DNA of 64,000 nt from Rhizobiaceae bacterium (GTDB taxonomy: Bacteria > Pseudomonadota > Alphaproteobacteria > Rhizobiales > Rhizobiaceae): assembly GCA_019635695.1 (NCBI GenBank), contig JAHBYZ010000005.1, positions 1-64,000 of the forward strand, read 5' to 3'. Positions 8,576 through 17,847 of the stretch are shown here, in pieces. Both the position numbers and the translations under genes were made by a program. Each line of letters opens with the position of its first letter. Positions within the stretch are counted from its first letter, which is position 1. Under the pieces are notes generated by a model. That model was given only the letters and a program-made list of their open reading frames with translations, was not told where the DNA came from and ran no database searches.

Positions 8576-9625
8576 TCAGAAGCTGCGGTTCAGGCGAACC
8601 AGGCCGTAGATCGGGCCGACCACGTTCACGCCCGGGCCGTCGAAGCCGATTTCCGGCGTCACGACGAAGTTCGGGGCGACGGTGATCGGCAGCGACAGGT
8701 TGGCGACGAAGTTGCCGCTGTTCAGCCACTGGGCGCCGATGCCGAGCGAGACCTTCTGGTTGAACGCGATGTTCAGGCCGGCGAGCACCGAAAGCGTCGA
8801 GGCGCCGTCGCCGAAGCCGTACGCGCTGCCGGCGTTGTTGGTGAACATCGGCATGATCTTCAGGAAGGAGCCGCCGCTGCCGAAGTTGATCTGCAGGTTG
8901 GCCTTGGCACCGAACGCGAAGCCGCCGGCCGCGTCGGCATCGAGGCCGACCATCGCGCCGATCGAGCCCCAGCCGCGCGAGAAGCTCAGGCCGAGTTCCG
9001 CGTCCGGAATGAAGTTGCCGTTCTGATCCTCGACCAGCGCGGCAACGAAGCCGAGGCCGTTCGAGCCGGTGAAGGTGTAGCTGATCTCCGACGTCTGGCG
9101 GTAGGAGTAGTAGCCGTCGTTCATCGACGGCATGCCGTAGCCGAGGAAGCGGGTGTACGGCGACTCGGTCACGCCAAAGCGCCAGGCGCCGCCGTTCGGC
9201 CGCATGATCTCGATGAAGACGTGCAGCGGGTTGACGTCCGTGCCCATGCCGGCCACTGCCGCGGGCGCTCCGGCGACGATGCCGGGACGGGTACCCCAAT
9301 CCCAGTCGATCTCGATCTCGGCATAGCCGCGCAGCGTGCCGATCGAGGTGTCCGAACGGACGTCGAAGCTCGGCGCGAAGCGGGCGCGCTTGGTGAAGCC
9401 GGCGGCGGTGTCGACGCCGGTGCGGATTTCATAGCGCATGTACCCGCCGATCTTCAGGCAGGTCTCGGTCCCCGGGATGTAGAAGAAGCCAACGCCGTAC
9501 ACATCGCAGATGCGCACATATTCCATGGGCTCCGGGTCGGCCATGACGATGGCGTCGGCCGCCTGGGCGCCCGAGGCGATCGTCATCGCAGAAGCTGCAC
9601 CGATCAGCAGGCTCTTGATATTCAT
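8576..9625 (-). CDS. Porin, rhizobial RopA/Omp2 type (copy 1)
   Basis: This 349-residue outer-membrane beta-barrel should form trimeric general diffusion pores. It starts MNIKSLLIGAASAMTIASG with a signal peptide cleaved near AQAAD, then the family hallmark DPEPMEYVRICDVYG, a second cysteine in GTETCLKIGGYMRY, repeated barrel strands and a terminal phenylalanine (LNRSF) needed for outer-membrane assembly. The ATG at 9625 has GGAGA upstream; longer frames are spurious. A paralog in the same direction lies 489 bases upstream, with several near-identical segments. Confidence 0.93.
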   Translation of the reverse strand: MNIKSLLIGAASAMTIASGAQAADAIVMADPEPMEYVRICDVYGVGFFYIPGTETCLKIGGYMRYEIRTGVDTAAGFTKRARFAPSFDVRSDTSIGTLRGYAEIEIDWDWGTRPGIVAGAPAAVAGMGTDVNPLHVFIEIMRPNGGAWRFGVTESPYTRFLGYGMPSMNDGYYSYRQTSEISYTFTGSNGLGFVAALVEDQNGNFIPDAELGLSFSRGWGSIGAMVGLDADAAGGFAFGAKANLQINFGSGGSFLKIMPMFTNNAGSAYGFGDGASTLSVLAGLNIAFNQKVSLGIGAQWLNSGNFVANLSLPITVAPNFVVTPEIGFDGPGVNVVGPIYGLVRLNRSF

Positions 9626-9710
9626 TATGCTCGTCTCCGAAAGCAATTTTGTCCCCGTCCGGATGAAGCGGGCCGCTTGGGATCGGCGCTCCCCTCTCCG
9701 GGCATGCTGT

Positions 9711-9739
9711 TTTATCGGAGCGTTTGGCTCCATTTTCAA
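9711..9739 (-). promoter_or_regulatory. Putative sigma-70 promoter of porin copy 1
   Basis: On the minus strand TTGAAA (9739-9734) and GATAAA (9716-9711) have an ideal 17-base spacer and lie about 85 bases before the porin start. The rest of 9740-10060 holds no reading frame I trust. Confidence 0.55.
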
Positions 9740-10059
9740 CGAAAAAGGCGGAAATCGGGCGCTTTGCGCCGTTGCCGGCTTGCCTGTGTTGCAGAAATGT
9801 TTCGCGGTTGTGCCGCCGCATTATGCAACTGCGCGTAAGCAGGCAGCATGCGTGGAGGTGAGGCGTATCAGCGCCGCGAATTTGGGCAGTAGGCTCCTGA
9901 ACGGCCCCACAGGGGGCTGGCGAGCAACGAATCCTGCGCTGGCAACTGCCCGGTTGCCTCGCGATCGCCGCACGCGTGCCGCGACTGCCGGGCCGAAGCG
10001 GTCGCGAGCCACCGACCGGCGAATGCCCTGCTGTGTTGCTCCGTCCCCGTTCAGCAACG

Positions 10060-10088
10060 AAAAAAGCCCGGCGGTTTCCCGCCGGGCT
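10060..10088 (-). terminator. Rho-independent terminator of the second porin gene
   Basis: A 10-bp stem (10065-10074 with 10079-10088, loop of 4) is followed on the minus strand by a run of six U. The stem and loop core match the terminator of porin copy 1, showing that the duplicated unit included its terminator. Confidence 0.88.
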
Positions 10089-10114
10089 CGATTCCAGAAC
10101 CTGTGATCGTTCGA

Positions 10115-11119
10115 TCAGAACGAACGGTTCAGGCGGATGCTCGCGCCGAAGGCGCCGCCAGCCAGCGTAACTTCCGGACGGATGTAGAAGTTGGTGACCG
10201 GGGTGATGTTCGCGCCGAGGGTGGCGACGACACCCGTGCCGGCGATCACGCCGCCCTGGATGTACATGCCGAACTTCGGCGTGAACTGGAAGTTGAAGCC
10301 GGTGACCGCGCTGAGGCCGGCGGTAGCGCCAGCAGCAGCCGTCAGGAAGGTAGCCTGCGTCTTCCACGACACGCCCGAGTTGCCGAAGCGAACCAGCAGC
10401 GAGCCCTTCACGCCGTGGCCGGAGCCAACGCCGGTGCCGTCGAAGTCGCCCTTGGCAACCAAGCCGATGTGACCCCAGCCGCGCTCGAACTTGAAGCCGA
10501 GTTCGACGTTCGGAACGAAGTTGGCGTCCTGATCGTCAACCAGCGCCGCGACGAACGAGAAGCCGTTCGAACCGGTGAAGGTGTAGCTGATTTCCTGGGT
10601 GTTGTTGAACTGCACGCCGAGGTCGGCGGTGCCGAACAGCGCGTAGCCCAGGTACGACGACCACGGCGAGTGCGTGCGGCCGAAGCGCCAGGAGTGCGAA
10701 CCACGGATGATCTGGATGTAGACGTGGGCCGGGTTGATGTCCGTGCCGTAGCCGGTGACCGGAGCGACAGCGCCGGCGACGATGCCCGGACGGGTGCCGT
10801 TCTGCCAGTTGATCTCGATCTCGGCGTAGCCGCGCAGCGTGCCGATCGAGGTGTCCGAACGGACGTCGAAGGTCGGCGTGAAGCGGGCGAGCTTGGTGAA
10901 GCCAGCAGCGTTGATGTTGATCTGGTAACGCATGTACCCGCCGATCTTCAGGCAGGTCTCGGTCCCCGGGATGTAGAAGAAACCAGCGCCGTACACGTCG
11001 CAAATGCGAACGTATTCCATCGGCTCCGGATCAGCCACAACGATCGCGTCGGCAGCCATGGCGCCGGTCGAAGCCGTCGCGAGGGCCGCAGAGCCGATCA
11101 GAAGGCTCTTGATGTTCAT
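10115..11119 (-). CDS. Porin, rhizobial RopA/Omp2 type (copy 2)
   Basis: The 334-residue outer-membrane porin begins MNIKSLLIGSAALATASTG with a signal peptide, then VADPEPMEYVRICDVYGAG and CLKIGGYMRY, and ends LNRSF. The ribosome site GGAGG is 7 bases from the ATG and stronger than that of copy 1, so this may be the main porin. It differs from copy 1 mainly in surface-loop regions, while the N-terminus and inner strands are almost identical, as in Brucella omp2a/omp2b. No clear sigma-70 promoter was found in 11120-11330. Confidence 0.93.
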   Translation of the reverse strand: MNIKSLLIGSAALATASTGAMAADAIVVADPEPMEYVRICDVYGAGFFYIPGTETCLKIGGYMRYQININAAGFTKLARFTPTFDVRSDTSIGTLRGYAEIEINWQNGTRPGIVAGAVAPVTGYGTDINPAHVYIQIIRGSHSWRFGRTHSPWSSYLGYALFGTADLGVQFNNTQEISYTFTGSNGFSFVAALVDDQDANFVPNVELGFKFERGWGHIGLVAKGDFDGTGVGSGHGVKGSLLVRFGNSGVSWKTQATFLTAAAGATAGLSAVTGFNFQFTPKFGMYIQGGVIAGTGVVATLGANITPVTNFYIRPEVTLAGGAFGASIRLNRSF

Positions 11120-11466
11120 TTCTGACCTCCAGTCAAAAGTTTAAGTATGGGTATGGGTACTTTTTGCCGAAGGACAGCGTTCCCTGCCCCATCCCCAAGC
11201 GACGAAAAAGTTGCGCTGACACGCCGCTTCTTCGATTCCGACCATTGCCGATGGCCCCGCGCCGTTCAACAGCGATCGTGGTGGTGAAGAGGTAACCAGG
11301 GCGGGATGCGCGATCCATGTTGCAGAAAAGCCACGATTTGGCCATGCGCGGTAAGACCTCGTTAACCAACGCGCCCCGCGGGCGAGGTCGGGCGGCAGCG
11401 AGCCGCCCTGGAAGGGGACGTCGGCGGATCGCCGCCGGTTTCCGGGCAGGGCGGCATGAGTCGCGC

Positions 11467-11663
11467 CTGCGGCCCGGGCTTTCGCCCGCCCCGTCCGAGC
11501 CGTGAGCGGGGCGAACCGGCGTGAGATCTGGAAACTGACGGAGAGTTCGGGACGAAGGTCGAACTAGGAGCCAGAGGCCGCTACTGCGGCCCGGGCTTTC
11601 GACTGCCCCGTCGGAGCCGTGAGAGGGGGCGAACCGGCGCGAGACAAAAGAACTGGCGGAGAG
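11467..11663. repeat. Imperfect direct repeat (about 80 bp, two copies) ending in the serine tRNA 3' end
   Basis: Copy 1 (11467-11545) and copy 2 (11584-11663) share CTGCGGCCCGGGCTTTCG, GAGCCGTGAG, GCGAACCGGCG and a closing CGGAGAG. In copy 2 the closing bases are the real tRNA-Ser acceptor end; in copy 1 they form a degenerate acceptor remnant (CTGACGGAGAG against CTGGCGGAGAG). No gene is visible in the surrounding 11120-11650 stretch. It may be a decayed attachment-site duplication or a local tandem duplication. Confidence 0.6.
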
Positions 11664-11744
11664 GATGGGATTCGAACCCACGAGACCCTTTTGAGGTCTA
11701 CTCCCTTAGCAGGGGAGCGCCTTCGACCACTCGGCCACCTCTCC
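11654..11744 (-). tRNA. tRNA-Ser (anticodon GCU)
   Basis: The minus strand begins GGAGAGGTGGCCGAGTGGTC, has an anticodon arm CTCCC-CTGCTAA-GGGAG giving anticodon GCU, a long variable arm typical of serine tRNAs, the T-loop GGTTCGAATCC, and an acceptor stem CCTCTCC followed by G and an encoded CCA. The length is 91 bases including CCA. It reads AGC and AGU codons. The upstream stretch 11745-11986 contains no other gene that I can support. Confidence 0.97.
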
Positions 11745-11986
11745 GTCGCAGCGCTGGATAAAGAAGAAGCCTCCTACAATCAACAGCAATGGGTGTCCGC
11801 CGTGGCGAAGCCGGGATTCGGGGGCTTCGGCCTACCTGCGGCTCCCGGCCCGTCCTGCGGCCGACGCGGCCGAGCGGGATTCCACCGTTTCAAAGCGCGC
11901 TCAAATGGTCGCCGGCTGCGGCACCGGCCGGAAACGCTGCCGGCCTATCGACCCGTCATCGGAAATCGAACTGCTTGGGGGAATAT

Positions 11987-12364
11987 ATGAGCCGCCTTCC
12001 GAAAATCGCTGCCGTTGTCGCGTCGCTCTTCGCCGCAACCATCCTGGGAACCGCCATGACCGCGCATTCTTCCGCCGCCAACCCCGTCAGCCTGTTCAAG
12101 GTCGTCACCGTCAAGGACGATGTCGTGATCGGCATGACCGAGTCGGAGATCGCCGGCATGGCGAGCCCGGGCGAGGAGAGCGTCACCACGGTGGCGCGCG
12201 CCATCGCCGCCGACGGGCCTTTCACCGTATGGCAGTTTGCCGTGCGCAAGGGCGCGGACGGCGAACTGGAGCAGGCGCCACTCCAGCGCATCAGCCTGCT
12301 CGACCACGAGTCGCTGCGCGTCGAGCCCTATGCGACGCCGCTCAGGGTCGTTGACCAGAAGTAG
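11987..12364 (+). CDS. Small exported protein of unknown function
   Basis: The 125-residue protein begins with a clear signal sequence (MSRLPKIAAVVASLFAATI, then GTAMTAHSSA). The mature part is short and soluble, with no cysteines and no motif I recognise. The ATG at 11987 is preceded by GGGGGAA, which decides the start; a longer frame from 11789 is a shadow. It is a single gene between the tRNA and the convergent metalloprotease gene. Periplasmic location is inferred from the signal peptide only. Confidence 0.7.
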   Translation: MSRLPKIAAVVASLFAATILGTAMTAHSSAANPVSLFKVVTVKDDVVIGMTESEIAGMASPGEESVTTVARAIAADGPFTVWQFAVRKGADGELEQAPLQRISLLDHESLRVEPYATPLRVVDQK

Positions 12365-12439
12365 GGGGGAGCGACGCCGGCAGCGCGTCGTTGTTGCGGG
12401 ATTCGGCCGGGCGGGATCGCCTGCGCCGGCGGCCTTGCC

Positions 12440-14167
12440 TCACTGGGCCGGCCCGATCCGCTCCATGCGGAAGGTCAGCAACTCGCCGTCGGGCATCTTC
12501 TGCGTGACCATCATCTCGTTGCCGGCGCATTTGTATTCGGCGGTCCAGCTGCGATCCATCGGCAGCTGGCTGAACGGGATCGGATCGCTGAGGCCGCCGC
12601 CCGAGGCGGCGATCTGGATGAGCGCCTCCGAGCCGCGGTAGCACATCTTGAGCTGGCCTTCGGCGGCGCTGTAGTCGCCGTCGACGGTGCCGGCGAGATA
12701 GACGCGGAAGCGCACCTTACCGTCGGCGGTGACCACGCCCTCGACGCTGTATTTGTTGAAACCGAAGAGGTTCTTGGAATCCTTGCCGAAGCGGAACGCG
12801 GCATCGCCCTGTACGATCACCTGCACCAGATCGTCGGGTTGCTGCAGCCGGATTGCCTCGGCCAGCGATTCGTTCGCGATCTTCCACTCGCCCAGCACGC
12901 ACTGGTCGGCCTTGCCGGTGTCGACCGAGCAGGTCGTGCAGGTGGTAAACCGCGTGGCGTTGAGCGTGTAGTCCTCGGCCGTGCTCGTGCCGCTCTGGGC
13001 GACGCCAGTCGCCATGCCGGCGAAGCGGAACACGGTCGGCTTGTCGCAATCGCCGTCGTTGGCGACCATCATCGGCGTCTCCCACACGCCGCCCTCGCGC
13101 GGCTTGTAATAGAGCAGGGGCGTTCCGCTGGTCGTTGCCATGAACATGCCGCCCTCGAACGACACGTCGTTGATGAACGCCGTCAGCGGTGGCACCTGCA
13201 TGACGAACGGGCCGGCGCTGTCGAGCATGCGCTGCACCACGCCGGTCGGCGCGGGTATCGCCGTGCCGGATGGCGATTTGATCTTGCCGTCCGCATAGTC
13301 GGTCACGAACTGCGCGAGGAACGTGTCGCCGACTTCGCCTACCAGTGCTGCGCGCTGCTTCTCCTCGCCGGGCTCCTCGGGCATCGCGTTGATGAAATCG
13401 ACCAGGGCTCCGGGCCCGCCGCGCGCCCACAGCCACGAGAAGAAGACCACGTTGGGGTATTCGATCGTGGTCAGGGGCTGCGTGCGCGAAAGCTGCGCGA
13501 ACTGATCCGCGCGCGCCAGCAGCGTGCCGGAACTCTCGGCCACCAGATGCCCCATCAGTTCGGCCGTGGCCTCGACCCACCATTTCGCGTCCTTGCCGAC
13601 AGCGCGCGGCATCTTCTTCGGCCAGGTCCAGTACTGGACGCAGTGGAAAAGCTCGTGCGCGACCGTGTTGCGCAGCTCCAGCAGCACGTCGCCGGATTGC
13701 GCGGCGTTGGGGTCGGTGTCGTGCCGCACCGTGTTGACCAGGATGACGCATTCCGGCGAATTCTCGGCATCGAGCATGCCGGCCGCGGCATAGCCGCCCT
13801 TGACGCTTTCCGGCAGCGGCAGGTCGAACACCACCGAAACGCTGCCGTGGCCGAGGCCGCCGAGCTGCGCGAAGTGCTGGAACGCCGTCTCGATGGCGTC
13901 GACGACGTCAGGTTCGTATTGGGTGGAGCGCTCGTCCTCGGTGGTGCGCAGCGTCCGCACCGGGACCGTCGCGCCGGCGAGTTCGGAATCGAAGCGCCGC
14001 ATCTCCACGCACTTGAACACCTCGGGCCGCCCGATCTTGTTGGCGAACGATTCGGTGGTGCAGTCGGCGAACGGAACCTGCGCGGATGCCGTCGCGCACA
14101 GCGACAGCAGCAGAAATCCAAGAGCGGCAGCCAGGCGAATCAACGAGATCTCCATCTTTTGGCGCAC
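12440..14167 (-). CDS. Secreted putative zinc metalloprotease (HExxH)
   Basis: The 575-residue protein has a signal peptide (cleavage near SAQ, residue 30) and a zinc motif HELFH (171-175). About 24 residues later comes WWVEATAE, where Glu199 fits a third gluzincin ligand. The C-terminal half contains several cysteines (CTTC, CDK, CAG) that could form disulfides in the periplasm or outside the cell. I chose the GTG at 14167 because AGGA precedes it; the ATG at 14155 is an alternative. No named peptidase family is obvious. The closest idea is a peptidase-like M1/M4-clan fold, given with low confidence. Confidence 0.7.
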   Translation of the reverse strand: MRQKMEISLIRLAAALGFLLLSLCATASAQVPFADCTTESFANKIGRPEVFKCVEMRRFDSELAGATVPVRTLRTTEDERSTQYEPDVVDAIETAFQHFAQLGGLGHGSVSVVFDLPLPESVKGGYAAAGMLDAENSPECVILVNTVRHDTDPNAAQSGDVLLELRNTVAHELFHCVQYWTWPKKMPRAVGKDAKWWVEATAELMGHLVAESSGTLLARADQFAQLSRTQPLTTIEYPNVVFFSWLWARGGPGALVDFINAMPEEPGEEKQRAALVGEVGDTFLAQFVTDYADGKIKSPSGTAIPAPTGVVQRMLDSAGPFVMQVPPLTAFINDVSFEGGMFMATTSGTPLLYYKPREGGVWETPMMVANDGDCDKPTVFRFAGMATGVAQSGTSTAEDYTLNATRFTTCTTCSVDTGKADQCVLGEWKIANESLAEAIRLQQPDDLVQVIVQGDAAFRFGKDSKNLFGFNKYSVEGVVTADGKVRFRVYLAGTVDGDYSAAEGQLKMCYRGSEALIQIAASGGGLSDPIPFSQLPMDRSWTAEYKCAGNEMMVTQKMPDGELLTFRMERIGPAQ

Positions 14168-14193
14168 GATTTTCCTGCGTCCGGTCGGCTATC

Positions 14194-15606
14194 CTACATG
14201 CCGAGCGGCGGGGCGATGCCGGCGATGAGCGGGTTGGAGCGTGGCGCGCCGGCCGTGCGGCGGGCGTGGTCTTCCTTCGCGCGCAGGATCAGAGCGGGGT
14301 CGGAAAAAGCCCGCCGGCCGACCGCCGCCATCACCTTGGCGGCATGCGCCATGCCCTTGTGGGCATGCGGCGACTTGCCCTGCGCCACCATCTGCCAGGA
14401 ATGGAACGGCGTGCCCACCGCGTAGTTGCCGCCCCACATCTGCACCGTCGGCACGGCCCAGGAAACGTCTCCAACGTCGGTCGAGCCACTGAGGCCGAGC
14501 CGCCTTGCGTCCGGCGGCACCAGCCGGTCCTGAAGCGGCGTGTCGAGTGCGGTGTCGAGGCCGAACTGCACCAGCGAATGCCGGAGCTCCTCCGGACCGT
14601 AGCTCTTGCGCAGCGCTGCAGCGTACTTGCGGTCGGCATCGTCGAACTCAGGCGCGCCAAGCGCTTCCAGTTCCTCCCGCATGACCTGTTCCAGCGGCGC
14701 GTTCGGCAGCAGGCCGTAGACGGCGCTGAGCACCGTCATCTCCATCTGCGTCTCGGTCATCAGCGCCGCGCCTTCGGCGACCTTGCGCACGCGCTCGACC
14801 AGCTGGACCATGTCCGCCAGTTCCGGCATGCGCACCGAATAGCGCACCATCGCGTTGGCCTGCACCACATTGGGCGCGATGCCGCCCGAATCGATCATGG
14901 CGTAGTGAATGCGCGCGTCGGTCGGCACATGCTCGCGCAGATAGTTCACGCCGACATTCATCAGCTCCACCGCGTCGAGCGCGCTGCGGCCAAGATGCGG
15001 CGAGCTGGCCGCGTGCGCGGCGCGGCCCTTGAAGCGGAAGTCGACGCGCGCATTGGCGAGCGAGCTTGCCGCCATCACATCGGCGAAGCAGTCCGGGTGC
15101 CAGCTGATGGCGATGTCGACATCGTCGAACGCGCCGTCGCGCACCATGAAGGCCTTGGCCGCGCCGCCCTCTTCGGCCGGGCAGCCATAATAGCGCACGC
15201 GCCCCGGCGTGCTGCTGTCGCGCAGCCAGTCGCGCAGCGCCACCGCCGCCAGCATCGCGCCGGCGCCGAGCAGATTGTGGCCGCAGCCGTGGCCGTTGCC
15301 GCCCGCCACCAGCGGGATGTGCTCGGCGGCGCCCGCCTGCTGCGAAAGGCCGGGCAGGGCGTCGTATTCGCCGAGGATGGCGATCACCGGCCCGCCGCTG
15401 CCTGCCTCGCCCATCAGCGCCGTCGGGATGCCGGCGACGTTTTCCGTGACCCGAAACCCCTGCCGTTCGAGCTCCTCGCGATGCGAGGCGGCCGACTTCA
15501 CCTCCTTGTAGCAGGTCTCCGGCGTCTCCCAGACGCGGTCGGCGAGCGCCACGAGATCGGGCGTGTTGCGGTCGACCAGGCTCCAGATCTCGGGGTGGTT
15601 CTGCAT
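14194..15606 (-). CDS. M20D amidohydrolase, AbgB-like
   Basis: The 470-residue metallohydrolase resembles the B subunit of p-aminobenzoyl-glutamate hydrolase and related aminoacylases. Metal-site motifs are visible: GGNGHGCGHNLLG, CPAEEGGAAK and the ISWHPDC segment; the dimerisation domain lies between about residues 190 and 310. The ATG at 15606 follows AAGGAGA. It is 32 bases downstream of an alpha/beta hydrolase gene on the same strand, so the pair probably form a catabolic operon for an amide or N-acyl amino acid. The substrate is unknown. Confidence 0.85.
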   Translation of the reverse strand: MQNHPEIWSLVDRNTPDLVALADRVWETPETCYKEVKSAASHREELERQGFRVTENVAGIPTALMGEAGSGGPVIAILGEYDALPGLSQQAGAAEHIPLVAGGNGHGCGHNLLGAGAMLAAVALRDWLRDSSTPGRVRYYGCPAEEGGAAKAFMVRDGAFDDVDIAISWHPDCFADVMAASSLANARVDFRFKGRAAHAASSPHLGRSALDAVELMNVGVNYLREHVPTDARIHYAMIDSGGIAPNVVQANAMVRYSVRMPELADMVQLVERVRKVAEGAALMTETQMEMTVLSAVYGLLPNAPLEQVMREELEALGAPEFDDADRKYAAALRKSYGPEELRHSLVQFGLDTALDTPLQDRLVPPDARRLGLSGSTDVGDVSWAVPTVQMWGGNYAVGTPFHSWQMVAQGKSPHAHKGMAHAAKVMAAVGRRAFSDPALILRAKEDHARRTAGAPRSNPLIAGIAPPLGM

Positions 15607-15638
15607 TCCGTTGTCTCCTTGCCGTCGTCCGCCGGCGA

Positions 15639-16523
15639 TCAGTGGTCGACCCGTTCCAGAAACGCGGCGATCCGCGTCGGCAGCCCCGCCGTTTCGAGGA
15701 ACGGTGCATGGCCCTGTCCCGGCACAGTCACCGTCTCGATCTTCGGGTGGCGTCGCCCCATCTCGGCGAAAGTTTCGGCCGACAGCAGCATCGAGTTCTC
15801 GCCGCGGATCGCCAGCATCGGCACGCCATAGAGCCCCTCGAACTGCGGCCAGAGCACCGGCAGCGGCTTGTTCAAGTCGATGCCGGTCACCGTGTTCAGC
15901 AGCGCAGGGTCGAACATCGGCGCCATCCTGCCGCCGTCTTCCCGCCAGAACGCGCGCACCGAGCGCTCCCAGTCGGCGTCGGTCAGCGCCGGGAAGGCGC
16001 TGCCCTGCGTCGCCTTGGCGATCGCCACCGCGTCGGCCATGTTCTTCGGCTGCGGCGCCCGCTCCAGATAGGCGCGTATGTTGGCCAGCCCGGCGCCCTC
16101 GACCACGGGTCCGATGTCGTTGAACACCACGGCGCGCATCAGGGCAGGGCGCAGCGCGGCGATTGCGTAGGTCACGAGCCCGCCGCGCGACGTGCCGACG
16201 ATCGCGCCGTGGCCGATCCCCAGCGCCGCCAGCCCCGCCATCACGTCGCCGGCCTCGACGATCACGTCGTAGTGCTTCCAGTCCTTGTCCCACGCCGATT
16301 CGCCGCGGCCGCGGTAGTCGAAGGCGACCACCTTGCGTTTCGTGCGCGCGCGTTGCGACAGGTGGATCGCGAGGTCGTGGAAGTCGGCCGCGTTGCGTGT
16401 CAGTCCGGCCAGGCAGATGACGGGCAGGGCGCCTTCATTGCCGGCGCCGTAGACGCGCGCATGCAGCCTGAGCCCGTCCTGCGCGGAATAGAAAAAGTCG
16501 TCATATTCCGCCGCCATCGCCAT
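15639..16523 (-). CDS. Alpha/beta hydrolase
   Basis: The 294-residue enzyme has the alpha/beta hydrolase fold: an oxyanion region ICLAGLTRNAADF, the nucleophile elbow GTSRGG, an acid in the strand LAIRGENSMLLS region and the catalytic histidine in PGQGHAPFLE. The ATG at 16523 has GGAG 8 bases upstream; an ATG at 16517 is nearly as good, and a longer frame to 16700 is not supported. It leads the two-gene unit with the M20 amidohydrolase. Ester or lactone hydrolysis is likely; the substrate is unknown. Confidence 0.85.
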   Translation of the reverse strand: MAMAAEYDDFFYSAQDGLRLHARVYGAGNEGALPVICLAGLTRNAADFHDLAIHLSQRARTKRKVVAFDYRGRGESAWDKDWKHYDVIVEAGDVMAGLAALGIGHGAIVGTSRGGLVTYAIAALRPALMRAVVFNDIGPVVEGAGLANIRAYLERAPQPKNMADAVAIAKATQGSAFPALTDADWERSVRAFWREDGGRMAPMFDPALLNTVTGIDLNKPLPVLWPQFEGLYGVPMLAIRGENSMLLSAETFAEMGRRHPKIETVTVPGQGHAPFLETAGLPTRIAAFLERVDH

Positions 16524-16638
16524 TTCTCCATCTCCGCGAGCTATAGACCGGCGCGGCGCCGGCGTGGAAGCCCGTCCTGCAACCGTCGCCGCACTGCGCG
16601 GCACTGCCATGTTACCGAACCTTGCGAGACCTGCTCCC

Positions 16639-17847
16639 ATGATGACGCTCCGCCGCCTGTTTCTCGCCGTTTCCGTAACCCTCGCCGCTTCGACGGCCAT
16701 GGCCGATCCGCTGACCTACAAGGGCAAGCTCGGCAACATCGACATCGTCGTCGAGATCGCCAGCACGTCCGACGATTTGATCTTCGGCCGCTATTTCTAC
16801 CTGAAACAGGGCATCGACATTCCGCTGCAGAGCAAGGCCCGCAAGGGCTCGACCATCGTGATGGAGGAAGAGGAAGCCTGCGGCAGCGACAAATGCGGCG
16901 ACGGCCAGAAACCGCCCGTGGCCGCCGTGTGGACGCTGGAGGCGCAGAAGAACGGCGATCTCGTCGGAACCTGGAAGGGCAAGCGCTCCTTCCCGCTTGT
17001 GCTGAAGGAAGTCGGCGGCCGCGTGGATGCGAACGCGAAGACGCCGCTCGACCTTTTCGCCTTTGGCGAGGGGCTCTACTACGACGACACGCCCATCACC
17101 CCGCAGACTGCGCCTTACGACTATCTGCGCCTCGACGTGCCTATGGAAATGAGCCCGGCGGAAGGCTGGAGCGACGCGAAATTTGCCTACGCGGTCGACC
17201 CGCGAACGAAATTCCGGCGGCCGCGCGTGGTTGAGATCGCCGGCGGCTCGCCCGACGCGGCCAACGCGGTGCTGAAGCTGATGCACTGGCGCGACAGCGT
17301 CGCCGCGTTCTCCTGCGCCTCGCTGCAATATGTCGGGCTGAACCAGTTCGGTCCCGACTGGTCGACCGGATCCGGCTCGCTCGGCGGTATGGACGAGACC
17401 TACAGCGAGGTGCATGCGCTCACCCCGCGGTTGATGACGTGGCAGGAGAGCGGCAGCACCTATTGCGGCGGCGCCCACCCCAATAACTATTCGAACCGCT
17501 ACACGATGGACGTCGCCGCCGGCGAGATTCTGTCGCTGTCCGATATGTTCGCCGACGCCGCCGACAATAGGCCGGGCGAGAGCCTCGCCGCCTTCGTGCG
17601 CGACAACCGCCGCAAGCCGGTCAAGGATTTCGAGATCGAGCACGAGGAGGAATGCGGGATGGACGACCTGATCGGCGAGTATCTTTCGGCCGGAATCCGC
17701 CGCGACGGCGATGCGCTGCACGTCGTTTTTGGGCTTGAGAACCTGCCGCACGTCATCAACGCCTGCGCCGACGACCTGCTGGATCTGCCGGCCGCCGAGG
17801 TCCGCGACTTGCTCACGCCGCGCTTCGCCGCTTTGCTGGGCCTGTGA
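16639..17847 (+). CDS. Exported DUF3298-like protein
   Basis: The 402-residue protein has a signal peptide MTLRRLFLAVSVTLAASTA followed by cleavage near AMA-D. The C-terminal third carries the DUF3298/RsiV-like signature YCGGAHPNNYSNRYTMD, then GEILSLSDMF. The family occurs in periplasmic and anti-sigma-type proteins without a settled function. The start is uncertain: the signal peptide argues for 16639, while in-frame ATGs exist at 16564 and 16609. Its stop overlaps the GTG of the next gene, so the two are translationally coupled. Confidence 0.75.
   Translation: MMTLRRLFLAVSVTLAASTAMADPLTYKGKLGNIDIVVEIASTSDDLIFGRYFYLKQGIDIPLQSKARKGSTIVMEEEEACGSDKCGDGQKPPVAAVWTLEAQKNGDLVGTWKGKRSFPLVLKEVGGRVDANAKTPLDLFAFGEGLYYDDTPITPQTAPYDYLRLDVPMEMSPAEGWSDAKFAYAVDPRTKFRRPRVVEIAGGSPDAANAVLKLMHWRDSVAAFSCASLQYVGLNQFGPDWSTGSGSLGGMDETYSEVHALTPRLMTWQESGSTYCGGAHPNNYSNRYTMDVAAGEILSLSDMFADAADNRPGESLAAFVRDNRRKPVKDFEIEHEEECGMDDLIGEYLSAGIRRDGDALHVVFGLENLPHVINACADDLLDLPAAEVRDLLTPRFAALLGL

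Noticed and set aside
11133..11681. 182-residue minus-strand frame running from the tRNA into the porin upstream region
   Set aside because: It overlaps the tRNA and repeats, has no start context and shows repeat-derived composition.
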